Shown here in pieces: positions 21,681 through 31,893 of a stretch of 64,000 bases of DNA. Location: contig CM034603.1 of assembly GCA_020091685.1 (NCBI GenBank), positions 14,041,773-14,105,772 on the forward strand, given 5' to 3'. This DNA is from Lutjanus erythropterus. Taxonomy: Eukaryota; Chordata; Actinopteri; Lutjaniformes; Lutjanidae. The notes below the pieces were generated by a model. It did not search any database. It was given only the letters and a program-made list of their open reading frames with translations, and was not told where the DNA came from. How positions within the stretch are numbered: the first letter of the stretch is position 1; each line of letters opens with the position of its first letter. Position numbers and translations under genes: made by a program.

Positions 21681-23425
21681 ACCAACCTGTAAGTAATGAT
21701 GTCATCCATAAAATGTCAAAAATCTCAATATACTTTTCTGTTAAGTATCACACGGTTCCTTAAATCAACAAAGATGGAAACTAGAAGTGGCATATCTTCC
21801 ACAACATAATGAAGATATAACTACATGAAAATATATGAAGAAAACATTTTTGACCAGTGTTGAGTATAGACAAATTTACTTCTGACATCATTTTAAATTT
21901 TTCCAATGAACCATGCATCCACTCAATCAAATATTTATTGTGAGTCACGCAACTGCATGTCTTATTCCTTTAGAAATGATGCTTCATACTTGATGACGCA
22001 TATTGTACCCTTTTGCAAATATGCATTGAACATCCAGACCCTGTGTGGATTCAGGCAGCATGGAAGGCAGTCTGACGTGAGTGCAGTGTGTAGAACCACA
22101 ACATATGTCGCAGCCACAGTCATCTTGTCTTGTTATCATAAACTAAATTATCACAGAATTGTATTTACATTTTCTTTCTTAACAGAATATGTCACATTGT
22201 AACTGCAGGGATGTTTAAATTTATGTGTAAAACTAGATTATATGCTGCCAAAGAAACATCTGTTACATCTCAGAATTCATCTTTGATACATGATACTGTT
22301 TGCTGTGTATCTATGTTTTGTTCCCATAAAAACATTACAGATGATAATTGTGTTCATCATTTTGACTTTTCAGCTAAAAGTCAGCTGTATTTGTAGAGAA
22401 GATTTTACAATCAGGTTCATCACAGACTATCTCACAGGGCAACTGAGGTCAGTCATAGTGATAAAACCAAGGGGAAACAAACATCAAGATATGAGTCTGG
22501 ACATTGAGAAGATACACATAAATCCTAGACCAGATTTGATTACGAGGAAAAGGACAAATGCAATTCTGCTCTACTTTCTGGTCTGTTTTGAATACTGCTT
22601 GTTCCTGTCTGTTCAAATCATGTCCCTGAGAGAAATAACTCGCTTAAATGAAGGGCAACTCCACATTTAGCACAGGTAAATACTAGATTTATTGCAGTTA
22701 CTTTCTTGCCATATAGGCACAGCTAGAACAGATTGTATGTCACATGATTTTTCCACAAGTAAAACAAAAGCATGACCTTCAATTTACGATGAGCAACCAA
22801 TTCTTCCTGCCAGACATAGCCTGAATGTGTTTGCTTTAAAGCCAGGATAATCATAAAGAAACCCGGCTGCAACACAGAAGAGCTAATGACAGAAAACAGA
22901 CAAGAAAATCCAAAGGAAGTAGCTCTGATTATTGTTGTACAATTATATGCCGATGTCTCTGGGCTGAAGCAACAGTAGTGAGCAGTGAGAACACCAAAAC
23001 ATGGATGTACATTGGTGGTCACATCTGTAAAAGCTTGATGCCACATTTACACTGGAGTAACGGGTCCTCTTTTAATTACCGCACAGCTGTTGTGTCTCAT
23101 AAAACATTTGCCTAGTCTAGTTTCCAGATCTCATGAATGGCTGGCAGAACTTTTGGTTTTCCAGTTCATGGTGTCTGGCACCACTCTTCTGACTTTAAGG
23201 CTGTTGCCTGCCCCAACGGATTGGTCAGTATTGATCCAGTCACAGCGACAAAGAAATCAAACCAAAAAACAAACAGGCACACCGCACTTTTGTTGCCTTG
23301 ATTCAACCAGGCATTCAGGACACATCCTGTAATCTCCCAATAGTAACACTGAGCTGTGCATCAATTTTGTCATTGTAGCCAAATACATTCACATTAAACA
23401 CTGGGACCCGGAAATTCTGAGTCTT
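21681..23425. other. unassigned non-coding stretch
   Basis: Several short frames (21906-22202, 22290-22670 plus; 22723-23046 minus) have AT-rich codon content and no motif. No repeat copy recognised. No gene supported. Confidence 0.4.
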
Positions 23426-24006
23426 AGGGTTTGTTCAGACTGTAGGGAAATCAGATTTTTATTCTCAAATCAGATCTTTAAGACATTCTGTCTGCTCTGT
23501 AACTGGCAAGTAATCAGATCAGATTTGTGTGTCCATATATCACCAACCTATCTGCATAGGCTTCTAACAACGCAGGCTTTGGTAAGACACTGCATTCCAA
23601 TGGAGAAGCATTCAAAATGGAGATCCATCATCTCACCCTTGAAATAACTGCTGGTATACATATAGTGATGCTCAGGTGCTCTGACACTTTTTGAATTTTA
23701 TTTGAGTAGACAGAGTGTCCGGACTGAAACAAAGCTGTATAAATCCAATTGAAATGGCATTTCAAACCACCTGCAAAACTGTCTGATGTTTCAAGCTCAT
23801 GCTCTTCTTCAGACTTAGTTATACATAAAGAAATGTCTTGGCATCAATTTAAAGATGGCGTTTCAGTATATATAACTAGGGAATTAAGTGTGAAGAGGAG
23901 AAACATAAGTGAAGGGAGCTACAGTATGCAGATCCAGACTTTTTCAGTCTGGATACAATCCGGATATGCTAAAAACAGATTTTGGCTGTCTGTCTGAACG
24001 GGGCCT
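23426..24006. mobile_element. MITE-like DNA transposon, hAT-type ends
   Basis: The left end agggtttgttcagactg and the reverse complement of the right end, aggccccgttcagacagac, share AGG, then GTTCAGAC, and continue with similar spacing into an AAATC block. Inner copies of cagatc/ccggat words are typical of the CAGGGCC..GTTCAGAC hAT-derived repeats of fish. About 580 bp, with no coding capacity. No clear 8-bp target duplication is visible. Confidence 0.7.
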
Positions 24007-24639
24007 TTGTTATCCAGTTCATGGCCTGGTTCAGCTCTAAATGGAGGCATTGCATGTTTAGATTCACTTGAATTTATTATTTTAAAAAAATAAAGGTATC
24101 TATGCCATGAGGTGAACATGAACAGCGCATGAGTCCTGCGAGCGAGATCCAGGCTACATTTGCATAGACTAATAATAAGGACATTTTACGATCTTTATAA
24201 TAAATTCAACATTATTCAACTCAAGCATGCATGGACAAATGTTTTCAGCATATGAAAAAAATGGAGGATAAGGAGTTGGGAACCAAACACAAATCACATT
24301 TGAAATGAGTTTTCTTTCCACACAACTGATCGGCATTATCAGCAATAGTCTGCCTTTATCATAATGCAGTATGCAATCTGTGCTGGGAATTATTTTCAGA
24401 ATCACATGGCCGATTTTATTAAAATTACACTTTGTCAACTGTCATTGTCAATTGAGACAATTATTACATTTTCCCGCTGGTCCTCCTCATATAATACCCG
24501 TCCTTTATGAATGGCACTTAAGATGTAAACTGCAAATGTAGGTCATTCATACTGAGAGGTGACAAGACAATGGGAATTAATGTGAAAAAGGAGAATTGGG
24601 GTTTGGTATAGAAAGAAAAACACCCTGAAAATAAAAGCT
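24007..24639. other. unassigned non-coding stretch
   Basis: AT-rich, nothing recognised. Confidence 0.5.
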
Positions 24640-25190
24640 GTCTTGACTCTTTAATTTAAGGGCGCTCTCCTGTCTGTCATGACCCTGCCTCGGGCAGCTC
24701 GGGGTCAACTTACAGTCAGGGTCATAAAAAGCAGAGGTTGTCACTGGCCTGCGGGCCTGTGGGCGAGGTGACACTGCAGGCGAAGCTAACCAGGTGAAAA
24801 GAAAAAAAAAGAAGAAACACACAAAAATGACAAGGTGATTCAGTTCCTCCTTTGTTGCCGTCACCTCGAGCAGCTTTCAAAGCCAGACTGACAGCAGTTT
24901 ACCTTCCTGTGCCTGACACGTCTATCATCCTGCTGCAAATTCCAAACCCGATTTTGCAACACGGCCACGACAGGCGAGTTTCCCCCAGAGTATCAGTGAC
25001 AGAGCGTCCAAGGCCTCGTCTCTGCGTCCGCCCTGTAATAACTGTTTCTGACAGGCACTTTGTGCTACTGAATAGCCTGTCTGTTTGACTAATTCTACAG
25101 CGTTTGGCGTGTAAAAGCAGCTGTCAGCACCACGTTTCTCAAATTACATATCTGTGAGGTAATTGATAAGAGCAGCAGAGAGCTTGCTTG
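24640..25190. promoter_or_regulatory. candidate conserved non-coding element (long)
   Basis: A roughly 550-bp island of higher GC that is non-repetitive except for an A-rich run near 24800. It carries a near-inverted pair around gcctcgggcagctcgggg and gtcacctcgagcagc. Its 3' end reads agctgtcagcaccacg, caaattacatatctg, gaggtaattgataagag, a cluster of TALE/homeodomain-like words (TGTCAG, TAATTGAT). No frame is protein-like. The enhancer call is inference. Confidence 0.4.
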
Positions 25191-26369
25191 TGGTTTGTGT
25201 GTGTGAGTGTGTTTTCAGGTGTGTGTGAAGAGGTCATTGTTAACATTTCTGAAACGAGGACTGAGTGTGATGTGGAGGTGGTGGTTGCTTTGACAAAAGG
25301 AATAAATTACTTTCAAAACCTTAAAAACCTATAAACTTAATTCTTTAATTGCCTAAGTAAGTAGTATTCATTTGCTTTGAATAAGATCTTAAGTAATTTT
25401 ACTTTATTTAAAGCCACTTTCTTCAATTTTGACCAACTAGGGGACAGAAAGCATGGAAATATGCTAACAGCTAAAAGGTTTTTAATACTGGTAAATAAGT
25501 TCTACAGAAATATTTCACTGCAAAGACAAATCATTCAGCATGTTCATTGTCATGAGACTCTGTGACCAGAGCTCTGCTTCCACTGCCTGCCTGAATTGAA
25601 GACACCTGCTTTAGTGATGTTAAAAATGCAACACCCGGGGAGTTTGTGGAAATCATTAAGACTTCCTTCAAATAAGCTTATTTTGTTATATCACAAACAG
25701 TGAGGATAATATTTCATAATCATATTTCCAATCAAAAGACTTAAGATCAGAAAGCTATTTTTTATAAGTCCTTAAGTGCTCTGCAGTAAAATAATATATT
25801 TGCATTAAGTTAATGACAAAAGAAGTTTATTCCACTAAATTCCCGTATGATGTTTGCAGTATGCCGAGCAACATGTCCTGCATCACAAGACAGAGGTCTG
25901 TTCTGTTTAGTATATTGTTAATATTGTCAAGATGAACAGTTTCCTTTAGTAGCCATAGAAAAAACTAATTATCTTTGTCTGAGCCAAACCACCAGCAGAA
26001 TGTTTTGACCGTCCCATCACTCTTTCCAAAGACTGTCACCAAGCCTCTCATCAACACGCTGTAAACGTCATGTGTTTTAAGAAACTGAGGAGCGAGGTAG
26101 ACGTGGTGGCTTGTTGAAATTCCAGAAGTGTGTGGAAAATACAAGGCACCAGAGAGAAGTCAGGAATTTTTACTTTCACCCTTGAAAGTTTTTTTTTTTC
26201 TTTCTTTGTTTCTTTTGGGATGAGATGCCTTTATAAATCCCCTGGGGTATCTTTGTATCTCATTTGCACAAACTGTAAATATTTTATGGTGTAAAATATT
26301 TTATCATTTCAGATGTGCAAATTAATAATTAAACAAAGCTTAAGAGAGAGTATGTTTATCTTTTTGAAG
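25191..26369. other. unassigned non-coding stretch
   Basis: Short GT-rich patch at about 25195-25230 and T-rich run at about 26189-26215. No gene or classified repeat. Confidence 0.45.
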
Positions 26370-26576
26370 TTTGTGCCGGTGAGAGTGTGTGTGCGCATGT
26401 GTCTGTATGACTGTGTGTATGACTGCATGTGTATGTGCAAGAATGTATAATGCACTGTACATACCCTATATACATTAATCCATTTCATTTATGTATTCAT
26501 ACATATCTGTCTCTGGCTGTGCATGTGCGTGTGGGGGTGTGTGTTCATACTGACATGAATACACACACACACACAC
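26370..26576. repeat. GT-rich patches and an (AC)8 microsatellite
   Basis: Imperfect TG-rich sequence at 26383-26445 and 26519-26546, followed by an uninterrupted AC run at 26561-26576. Confidence 0.85.
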
Positions 26577-26579
26577 GTC

Positions 26580-26770
26580 AGAGGATTTTGCAGCGACCAA
26601 ACTGTTGAGGTGTTAGACGTGATCTCTGACCCTGTCTGACAGCTGGTTCAGCTGCCTGCACACTGTTGACCCCATCAGATAAAAATCTGCGACCGAATCT
26701 TCCCGGCACAGCTGTGATCTTAAAACCTCAGACAGAAAAACAATAAGCGTCAAAGACGCAAAGCAGCCTG
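26580..26770. promoter_or_regulatory. candidate conserved non-coding element (weak)
   Basis: A balanced block (ctgacagctggttcagctgc, ccgacc-like gcgaccgaatcttcccgg) with TGACAG and E-box words. Not repetitive, not coding. Weak inference. Confidence 0.25.
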
Positions 26771-27389
26771 AGACTTGTTGTTTAAAACGTATTCATTTTG
26801 ACTGATTAAAAAAAATATAGTCTGTTTTTAACAGCTATGTGGGATATTTTACTAAAAAATGGAGGAAAGAAAGACATTTAATGGTTGTATTCAAGGTTGC
26901 CCTTTCTTCTTTATTCCACTGTTTTGTGTTTTACTACAGCAGATAAATTTCAGGCTCACCTCTGTGATTTATGAGTCAGAAATTCAACTGTTTTATAGCG
27001 AGAAGAAAAAGGGGTTGATACAGGAACATTATTTAATATTATCTGTCCAGCTTCGCTTATATCACTTACCTGAATGCTTATCTCTGTATTAAGTTGAATA
27101 ATCTCCAAAACTGAGAAAATGCAGCGATACAAATAATTTAAAAATCAGCACAGGCATGTAAGTTTTGTATATGGGAAAAATCTCATGATCTATAAAGTTC
27201 TGTCTTTTGATGCTGTTCTTATATCAACCCAACAACTTTCAGCGCTTAAAATTTTCCTCATCAAACAGCTCAATATTAAATATTGTATATGAAATATAAC
27301 ATAAATAAAACTCTCCACATTATTAGTACTTTGACATTTCAACCATATTTTGCTTTTAATCAATACTTTTACTGAAAACAATTAACCCT
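26771..27389. other. unassigned non-coding stretch
   Basis: AT-rich with a 77-codon plus frame (26859-27092) lacking any motif. Nothing supported. Confidence 0.45.
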
Positions 27390-27765
27390 TCGCTAAGCCG
27401 GGCCCTACTTTGCTTTGTCTGTCAAGCTTTCCATTCTCACACTGCTCATATGCACTTTACAGTGATAACATGGCAGATTTAACATGGAATTTGGTAGCAA
27501 TTTATGACAGAGAAGTAAACCAAAGCAGGCTTCTCATTTCTAGCTGACAACTGTGGATTTATTTTGCTGAAATGGTGGCTCTCACTCATTGATAAGTGTG
27601 GTGCTTAACTTGAGTCAGCTGAGAAGTCCATCTCCCACTGACGTTTTAAAGGGTCTAAAATATGTAAAATGACTTAACATGCATGATATAATGTTAATGC
27701 TAAATGACCGATGCTAAAGCTACATCCCAGCAAACATTGGTCACACTGTGAAATATGGCACATAC
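27390..27765 (+). repeat. interspersed repeat family D, copy 1
   Basis: Aligned by eye to 55990-56640. Shared landmarks in order are cgctaagccgggccc, gtcaagctttcc, atggcagatttaacatgg, gacaactgtggattt, gctgagaagtccatctcc, acatgcatgatataatgtta, acatcccagcaaacattgg and gaaatatggcac. About 375 bp remain here, with internal deletions relative to copy 2. Unknown class. Confidence 0.8.
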
Positions 27766-27867
27766 TTACAATAGATAACATAATTTAAGACATTAACTTA
27801 ATAAGCACAAGCTCAGGGATCAGATTCGATCAATTGCAGAGGCCCTACACACAGTCACTCAACAAAA

Positions 27868-28030
27868 TCATGTACCCCGGATGTGAGTCCCCAGCAGCAG
27901 CTATGGGTCAACTCCCGCCGGCGGCCCTTTGCTAAATGTCATGCCCCTGCTCTCTCTCCCTTTCCTGTCATATCTTCAGCTGTCCTGTCTGAATAAAGGT
28001 GTAAACGCTCCCAAAAATATTTTTAAAAAG
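27868..28030 (+). mobile_element. tRNA-derived SINE, 5'-truncated
   Basis: Shows catgtaccccggatg, agtccccagcagcagc, a B-box remnant gggtcaactcccgcc, then gcggccctttgct, the pyrimidine block ctctctccctttcctgtc, and the tail tgtcctgtctgaataaaggt ending A-rich. This order is a well-known teleost tRNA-derived SINE. The head matches the minus-strand element at 53925-54018, but the A box is missing here. No longer transcribable by pol III. Confidence 0.75.
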
Positions 28031-28669
28031 ACACCACCAAGTATCACTCTTTTTGGAGACTCATGCAAACTGTTTCAACATGTTGAGAAATTCAAACCTT
28101 GACAGGCTTACAGTGACTATTATGGTTGCTAGTATATGACTGGACAGTTACTGTTCAGAGGAGGGGCTTAGCTAAGGGTCAATTGAGTAAAATTTTGACT
28201 GTTTATCTTGTAATAGAGTATTTTTATAGTGTTTCTACGATTTACTTATGTAAAGGGTCCAAGTAATTCTCCCACCACTGAGTATTTTTGTTTTTCAAAT
28301 TAATTTTTAAACCTGCTGTTTCCTGACATAAAAAATATTCTGCTAGCTGCCCCTCCCTTTGTTCCCTCACATATGTCTGTCATTATTGGAGATCATAAAC
28401 ATCCCATGCCTCTCTCTCCACCACCAGATACTGGAAACTTTAGCACACTTTGTTTTTTTTTTTAATTTTATTTCTGCACCAAACAGCTGTCACAAAAAAT
28501 GTTCTTCTTGTTTGCTGAAATTTAACCTTTATGTCTGAAAACAATGGTTATCAGGTTATTTGAGGAAAAGCTGGGCCACTGGGTCAAATTCTTGCAGATA
28601 TTTCACATCTGGAGGCTTTAGAATCATGGTCTTATCTTCTGACTCTGCTTCAATCTGTTATGCAAGTCC
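28031..28669. other. unassigned non-coding stretch
   Basis: T-run at about 28450-28460, otherwise AT-rich and featureless. Confidence 0.5.
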
Positions 28670-28925
28670 GAGAACGCAGTTACGCCACTGTTTCTTCTGT
28701 CTCTCATGGTTGTAGATATTGATTGGTTGAGTATGTGAGAGCAGGAGAACAGCTGGTTCACGTTGTGCACTGGCGTCAGGCCTACTCTCCCAGGATTGCG
28801 TACGTGGGTGTAAGTCTTGTATGGCCCAGTCAGGGTGGTGGGCCGGGCCTGGAGCAGCTCTCCATCCAGCAGCCAGAGACTGAAAACAGATGGGGTGAAG
28901 AGGCAGGATTCAGTCTGCAGGGATT
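28670..28925 (-). other. GC-rich block with an open minus-strand frame of ~100 codons (unassigned)
   Basis: A minus-strand frame without an early ATG runs across this block and encodes ...LLDGELLQARPTTLTGPYK... and further V/N/H-rich sequence. The plus strand is open too (28723-28998), so openness may only reflect composition. A tract cccatctgttttcag precedes part of it on the minus strand, like a splice acceptor. I recognise no family. It could be a decayed element, a regulatory island or, less likely, an exon. Confidence 0.2.
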
Positions 28926-28927
28926 CA

Positions 28928-28948
28928 TTTTTATTTTATTTTATTTTT
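28928..28948. repeat. (TTTTA)n short repeat
   Basis: Three to four TTTTA units. Confidence 0.85.
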
Positions 28949-29004
28949 CTCATGTTAAATTGGCTGTGTTTTTCCTACTCTGGTTGTTTTCTCAGTAAGT
29001 CTTG

Positions 29005-29455
29005 ATTTGATTTGACTCCTGTCTTCTCTTTTGCTCTCCATGCCTCTTCGCTATTTTCTTCTCCTCTTTTCACCCTCAGGTTTCTTCTTCTTTCCTACCG
29101 TGGCATTTCCTTATTTTACTCTTAACAGCTCCTCTTTCTTTCCCTCATTGTACCTTGTTATTTTTCTTTACAAATTTTCTTAATTCTTCAGTCGTCTTTT
29201 CACCTCCCTCCTGATTTCTCTTCTCGACTTTTTCAGTTTTTACTCATGCCTCCACCTGCATTTTGTCTTCTCCTCATCCTCCTTTCTACAATCATCTCCC
29301 CTCTCACTTCACTTCTCCATCACTTTCTTTACTCCTCTCTTCTGTCCCTCTCATCCCTCTTCTGCAACCCTTGCTATAATCCCGTCCTCCCTCCCTCTCT
29401 CCTCATCCACTCTCCTCCATTCTTCACCCACTCCATCCTCTCATAACAGCTCATG
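29005..29455. repeat. long polypyrimidine (CT-rich) tract
   Basis: About 450 bp with strong strand asymmetry: C and T dominate the plus strand, with few purines, in irregular TCTTCTCC-type words and not a fixed unit. The 66-codon Pro/Ser/Leu frame at 29246-29446 is a product of this composition. Confidence 0.85.
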
Positions 29456-29937
29456 GAATGACAGGATAACATATGAAGCCAATCATCCCTGGGAGCGGCT
29501 CTGAAATATTTTCTATTTTTCTGGTCCCACCAGGGTTCCCTCTGAGTGTCTCAGCTTCTCCCTGTTTTCAGTCTTTCTCAGTTCTGTTCATTATGAACAT
29601 CTGATACATGGATGTACCAGTGAGCACAGCTGACAAAGCTACCACCAGCAGGGACGCAGGGATAAAAAGGAAAGGTGGGAAAGCAATGACCTCCAATGAA
29701 TGTTAATTACATTACAAAAAAAATGGATTTCATTTAAAACACAATGCCAGTTTACACTTTCTTCTCCCTTAAAGCTGTGAAACTGTGTGATTTATTTGTT
29801 AACATAATAACTATGATTGGATATAAAACTCCCTGCACTCCCTCACACCAAGAAGAAATCTTCTGAAATAAAATTTGGCTACTTACCACAAAAAGGTCAT
29901 TTGCAAAACAGCGTTCAAAAGAAAACACAAAGCAGGA
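29456..29937. other. unassigned non-coding stretch
   Basis: No gene or classified repeat; leads into the BED-finger fragment. Confidence 0.45.
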
Positions 29938-30120
29938 TGTAAATTCTGCAATGCAACACTTACTGAGATGGCTGGGTCCACTTCAAACCTTTATTTTCAC
30001 TTAGAAAGGAAGCATAAACCATATGTTCGTCAGCGAAGTGTTGCTGAAGCGCTTGTTAATGTTAGTGAGTGTCTGTGTGCAGAGTCAGTGACCATGGATT
30101 ATCAAGCTGCAAAGGTTAAA
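29938..30120 (+). pseudogene. BED-type zinc finger fragment, hAT-transposase/ZBED-like
   Basis: The plus frame encodes C-K-F-C (Cys codons at 29938 and 29947), 16 residues including the SNLYFHL core, then H-x4-H (29998, 30013) and RKH. Cx2C-x16-Hx4H with the SNLxxHLxRKH signature is the DNA-binding BED finger found at the N-terminus of hAT transposases and their domesticated ZBED relatives. The frame stops about 35 codons later. No catalytic hAT region or C-terminal dimerisation domain follows. Best read as a transposon relic. An isolated BED exon of a spliced gene is possible but unsupported. Confidence 0.65.
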
Positions 30121-31619
30121 TAAAACTGAAAACTGGCTATTACATCCATTGTTTAATGGCACAAGAAATGTGGGGGGACGGAAAGTGGTGAAACAAAAAC
30201 ATACAATGGGTTGATGCATTCTGCATCTTTTGATCACTGAAAGAAACTCCAGCTCAACTTTGCTTCGTAGTGCATCATGCCTGACACGCAGCAGCAGGTG
30301 TTGGATGTTGGTTTTTGGCTTCATGTCTCTGGCTTCAAATGAAAATGACTTGTAGCCTGATGTTTTGTGGCTGCTAGTGTGAACATATCACAAGTGCAAG
30401 TTATGCTAACAAAGCAATTAGCAATCTACCACCTGCCACAAGCCTTCAGAAATCTCTTCACCCCTTACCCAAAGAGATATAGTGAAAGTCGGTTATACAT
30501 ATTAGCTTCCTTATACTGTATACATGTGTCAGGGAGTTTTAGTTGCTTGCCAGCTATTTGCCACCTAGCTAGATGCACAAACTACCTTATTTAGTTACAC
30601 AGGCTATACTGAAACATGTAGCTAATGTTAACTTTGTGAGAGAATTATGGGATATGGCATGTTGTGACAAATTATTGTTTCCCCATTAGTTTTTGGCTTA
30701 AGTGATAAACAATGAGATAGACCACAGAAAGCTTCATAAAGTTACATCCCATTAACATTACCTAATGTCAGATCCAACATTTACGCTACACACGATGGCA
30801 CCCACCACTCACTTAGGTGTCAGTGTCTTGGCTTGGTCTCAGCTCCCAAAAGTCTTTTTTCAGTTTAGATACTCTTTAAAGCGTTGACTCATATTTAGGA
30901 ATACACTCAGTCACTTGAATATTCTTCAGTCACATGAATTACACCAACAACCGTGCTGCTTGTTAGTGCTACATGCTGATTTGTTTGTACTGCTGTAAAG
31001 TCTAGAATAGAATGTCGATTTACTGAGCATGCACATGGATTTTATCCTCTAATTCTACTGTTTTCAAAGAAAATGTAAAATGCACAATGCAAAATCCCAA
31101 GGGCAATCGTGTTTTCAAACCAACCAGAAGCAAATGAATTGTTTTGGTCTTTTCGTCTGAATTAATCAGCATCTAAACAAATTGTCAGAGCTCTCACACT
31201 GTGGCAGAAATCCCATGTTAAGTCATATGTTAAGAACCATTTTACACAGCAAATGTGCTTTAATGTGTTTTACCTGAACAATTATCAGCTTCTTATTGGT
31301 GAGTCGATGAAAACTGTCAAATGTCTTAATTACTCAGAATTTGTTTAGTAATGCTTGTCACGTACAAAAAATGTAAGTCCATTAAGATTTTGTCAGGTAA
31401 AGTAATTCACAAATGTGGGGTGGAATATGGTCAAACACATTAATTATATGGATTTATCCGTCTACCCAGATACATTTCAATTCAAGTCAGAAAAGTACTA
31501 CAGGATAAAAGTACAAACCCTGCTCGTATGTGTAAGTATAATCTGGGCCAGGAGTGTGTGTGCAAGCTGCGGTACCTTTTAATGAGAGATCTGGGTTGCT
31601 ACAAGTTCAGCTTCCATAT
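30121..31619. other. unassigned non-coding stretch
   Basis: A 79-codon minus frame (30085-30324) with an Arg/His-rich stretch has no assigned domain. The rest is AT-rich with no classified repeat. Confidence 0.4.
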
Positions 31620-31842
31620 GCAGACCCCCCCCACACACACACCCCTCCCCACTTTCCCTCCTGACAGGTCTCTGGATAGCAGGTCTTAACAGGGGTCCCT
31701 GTTGCCCAGCGATGCAGGTGCTTCATATCGGCACTACACTGTCTTTTCAAATTCATATCTCCCTCGGGTCCCGTGGGTGGCAGCTTTGGATGCAGCCTAA
31801 TCACAATTCTCCTCCTTGTGAGTCCACGTCGTGTAAAAGTGG

Positions 31843-31874
<32 letters not shown>
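31620..31874. repeat. CA/C-rich patch and (GT)n microsatellite
   Basis: A C-run with CA units at about 31625-31650 and a clean GT repeat at about 31844-31874, which decays into GT-rich sequence to 31893. The sequence between is unremarkable. Confidence 0.9.
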
Positions 31875-31876
<2 letters not shown>

Positions 31877-31893
31877 ATGTGTGCGTGTGTGCA

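Noticed and set aside
29246-29446. Pro/Ser/Leu-rich plus frame
   Set aside because: Produced by the polypyrimidine tract.
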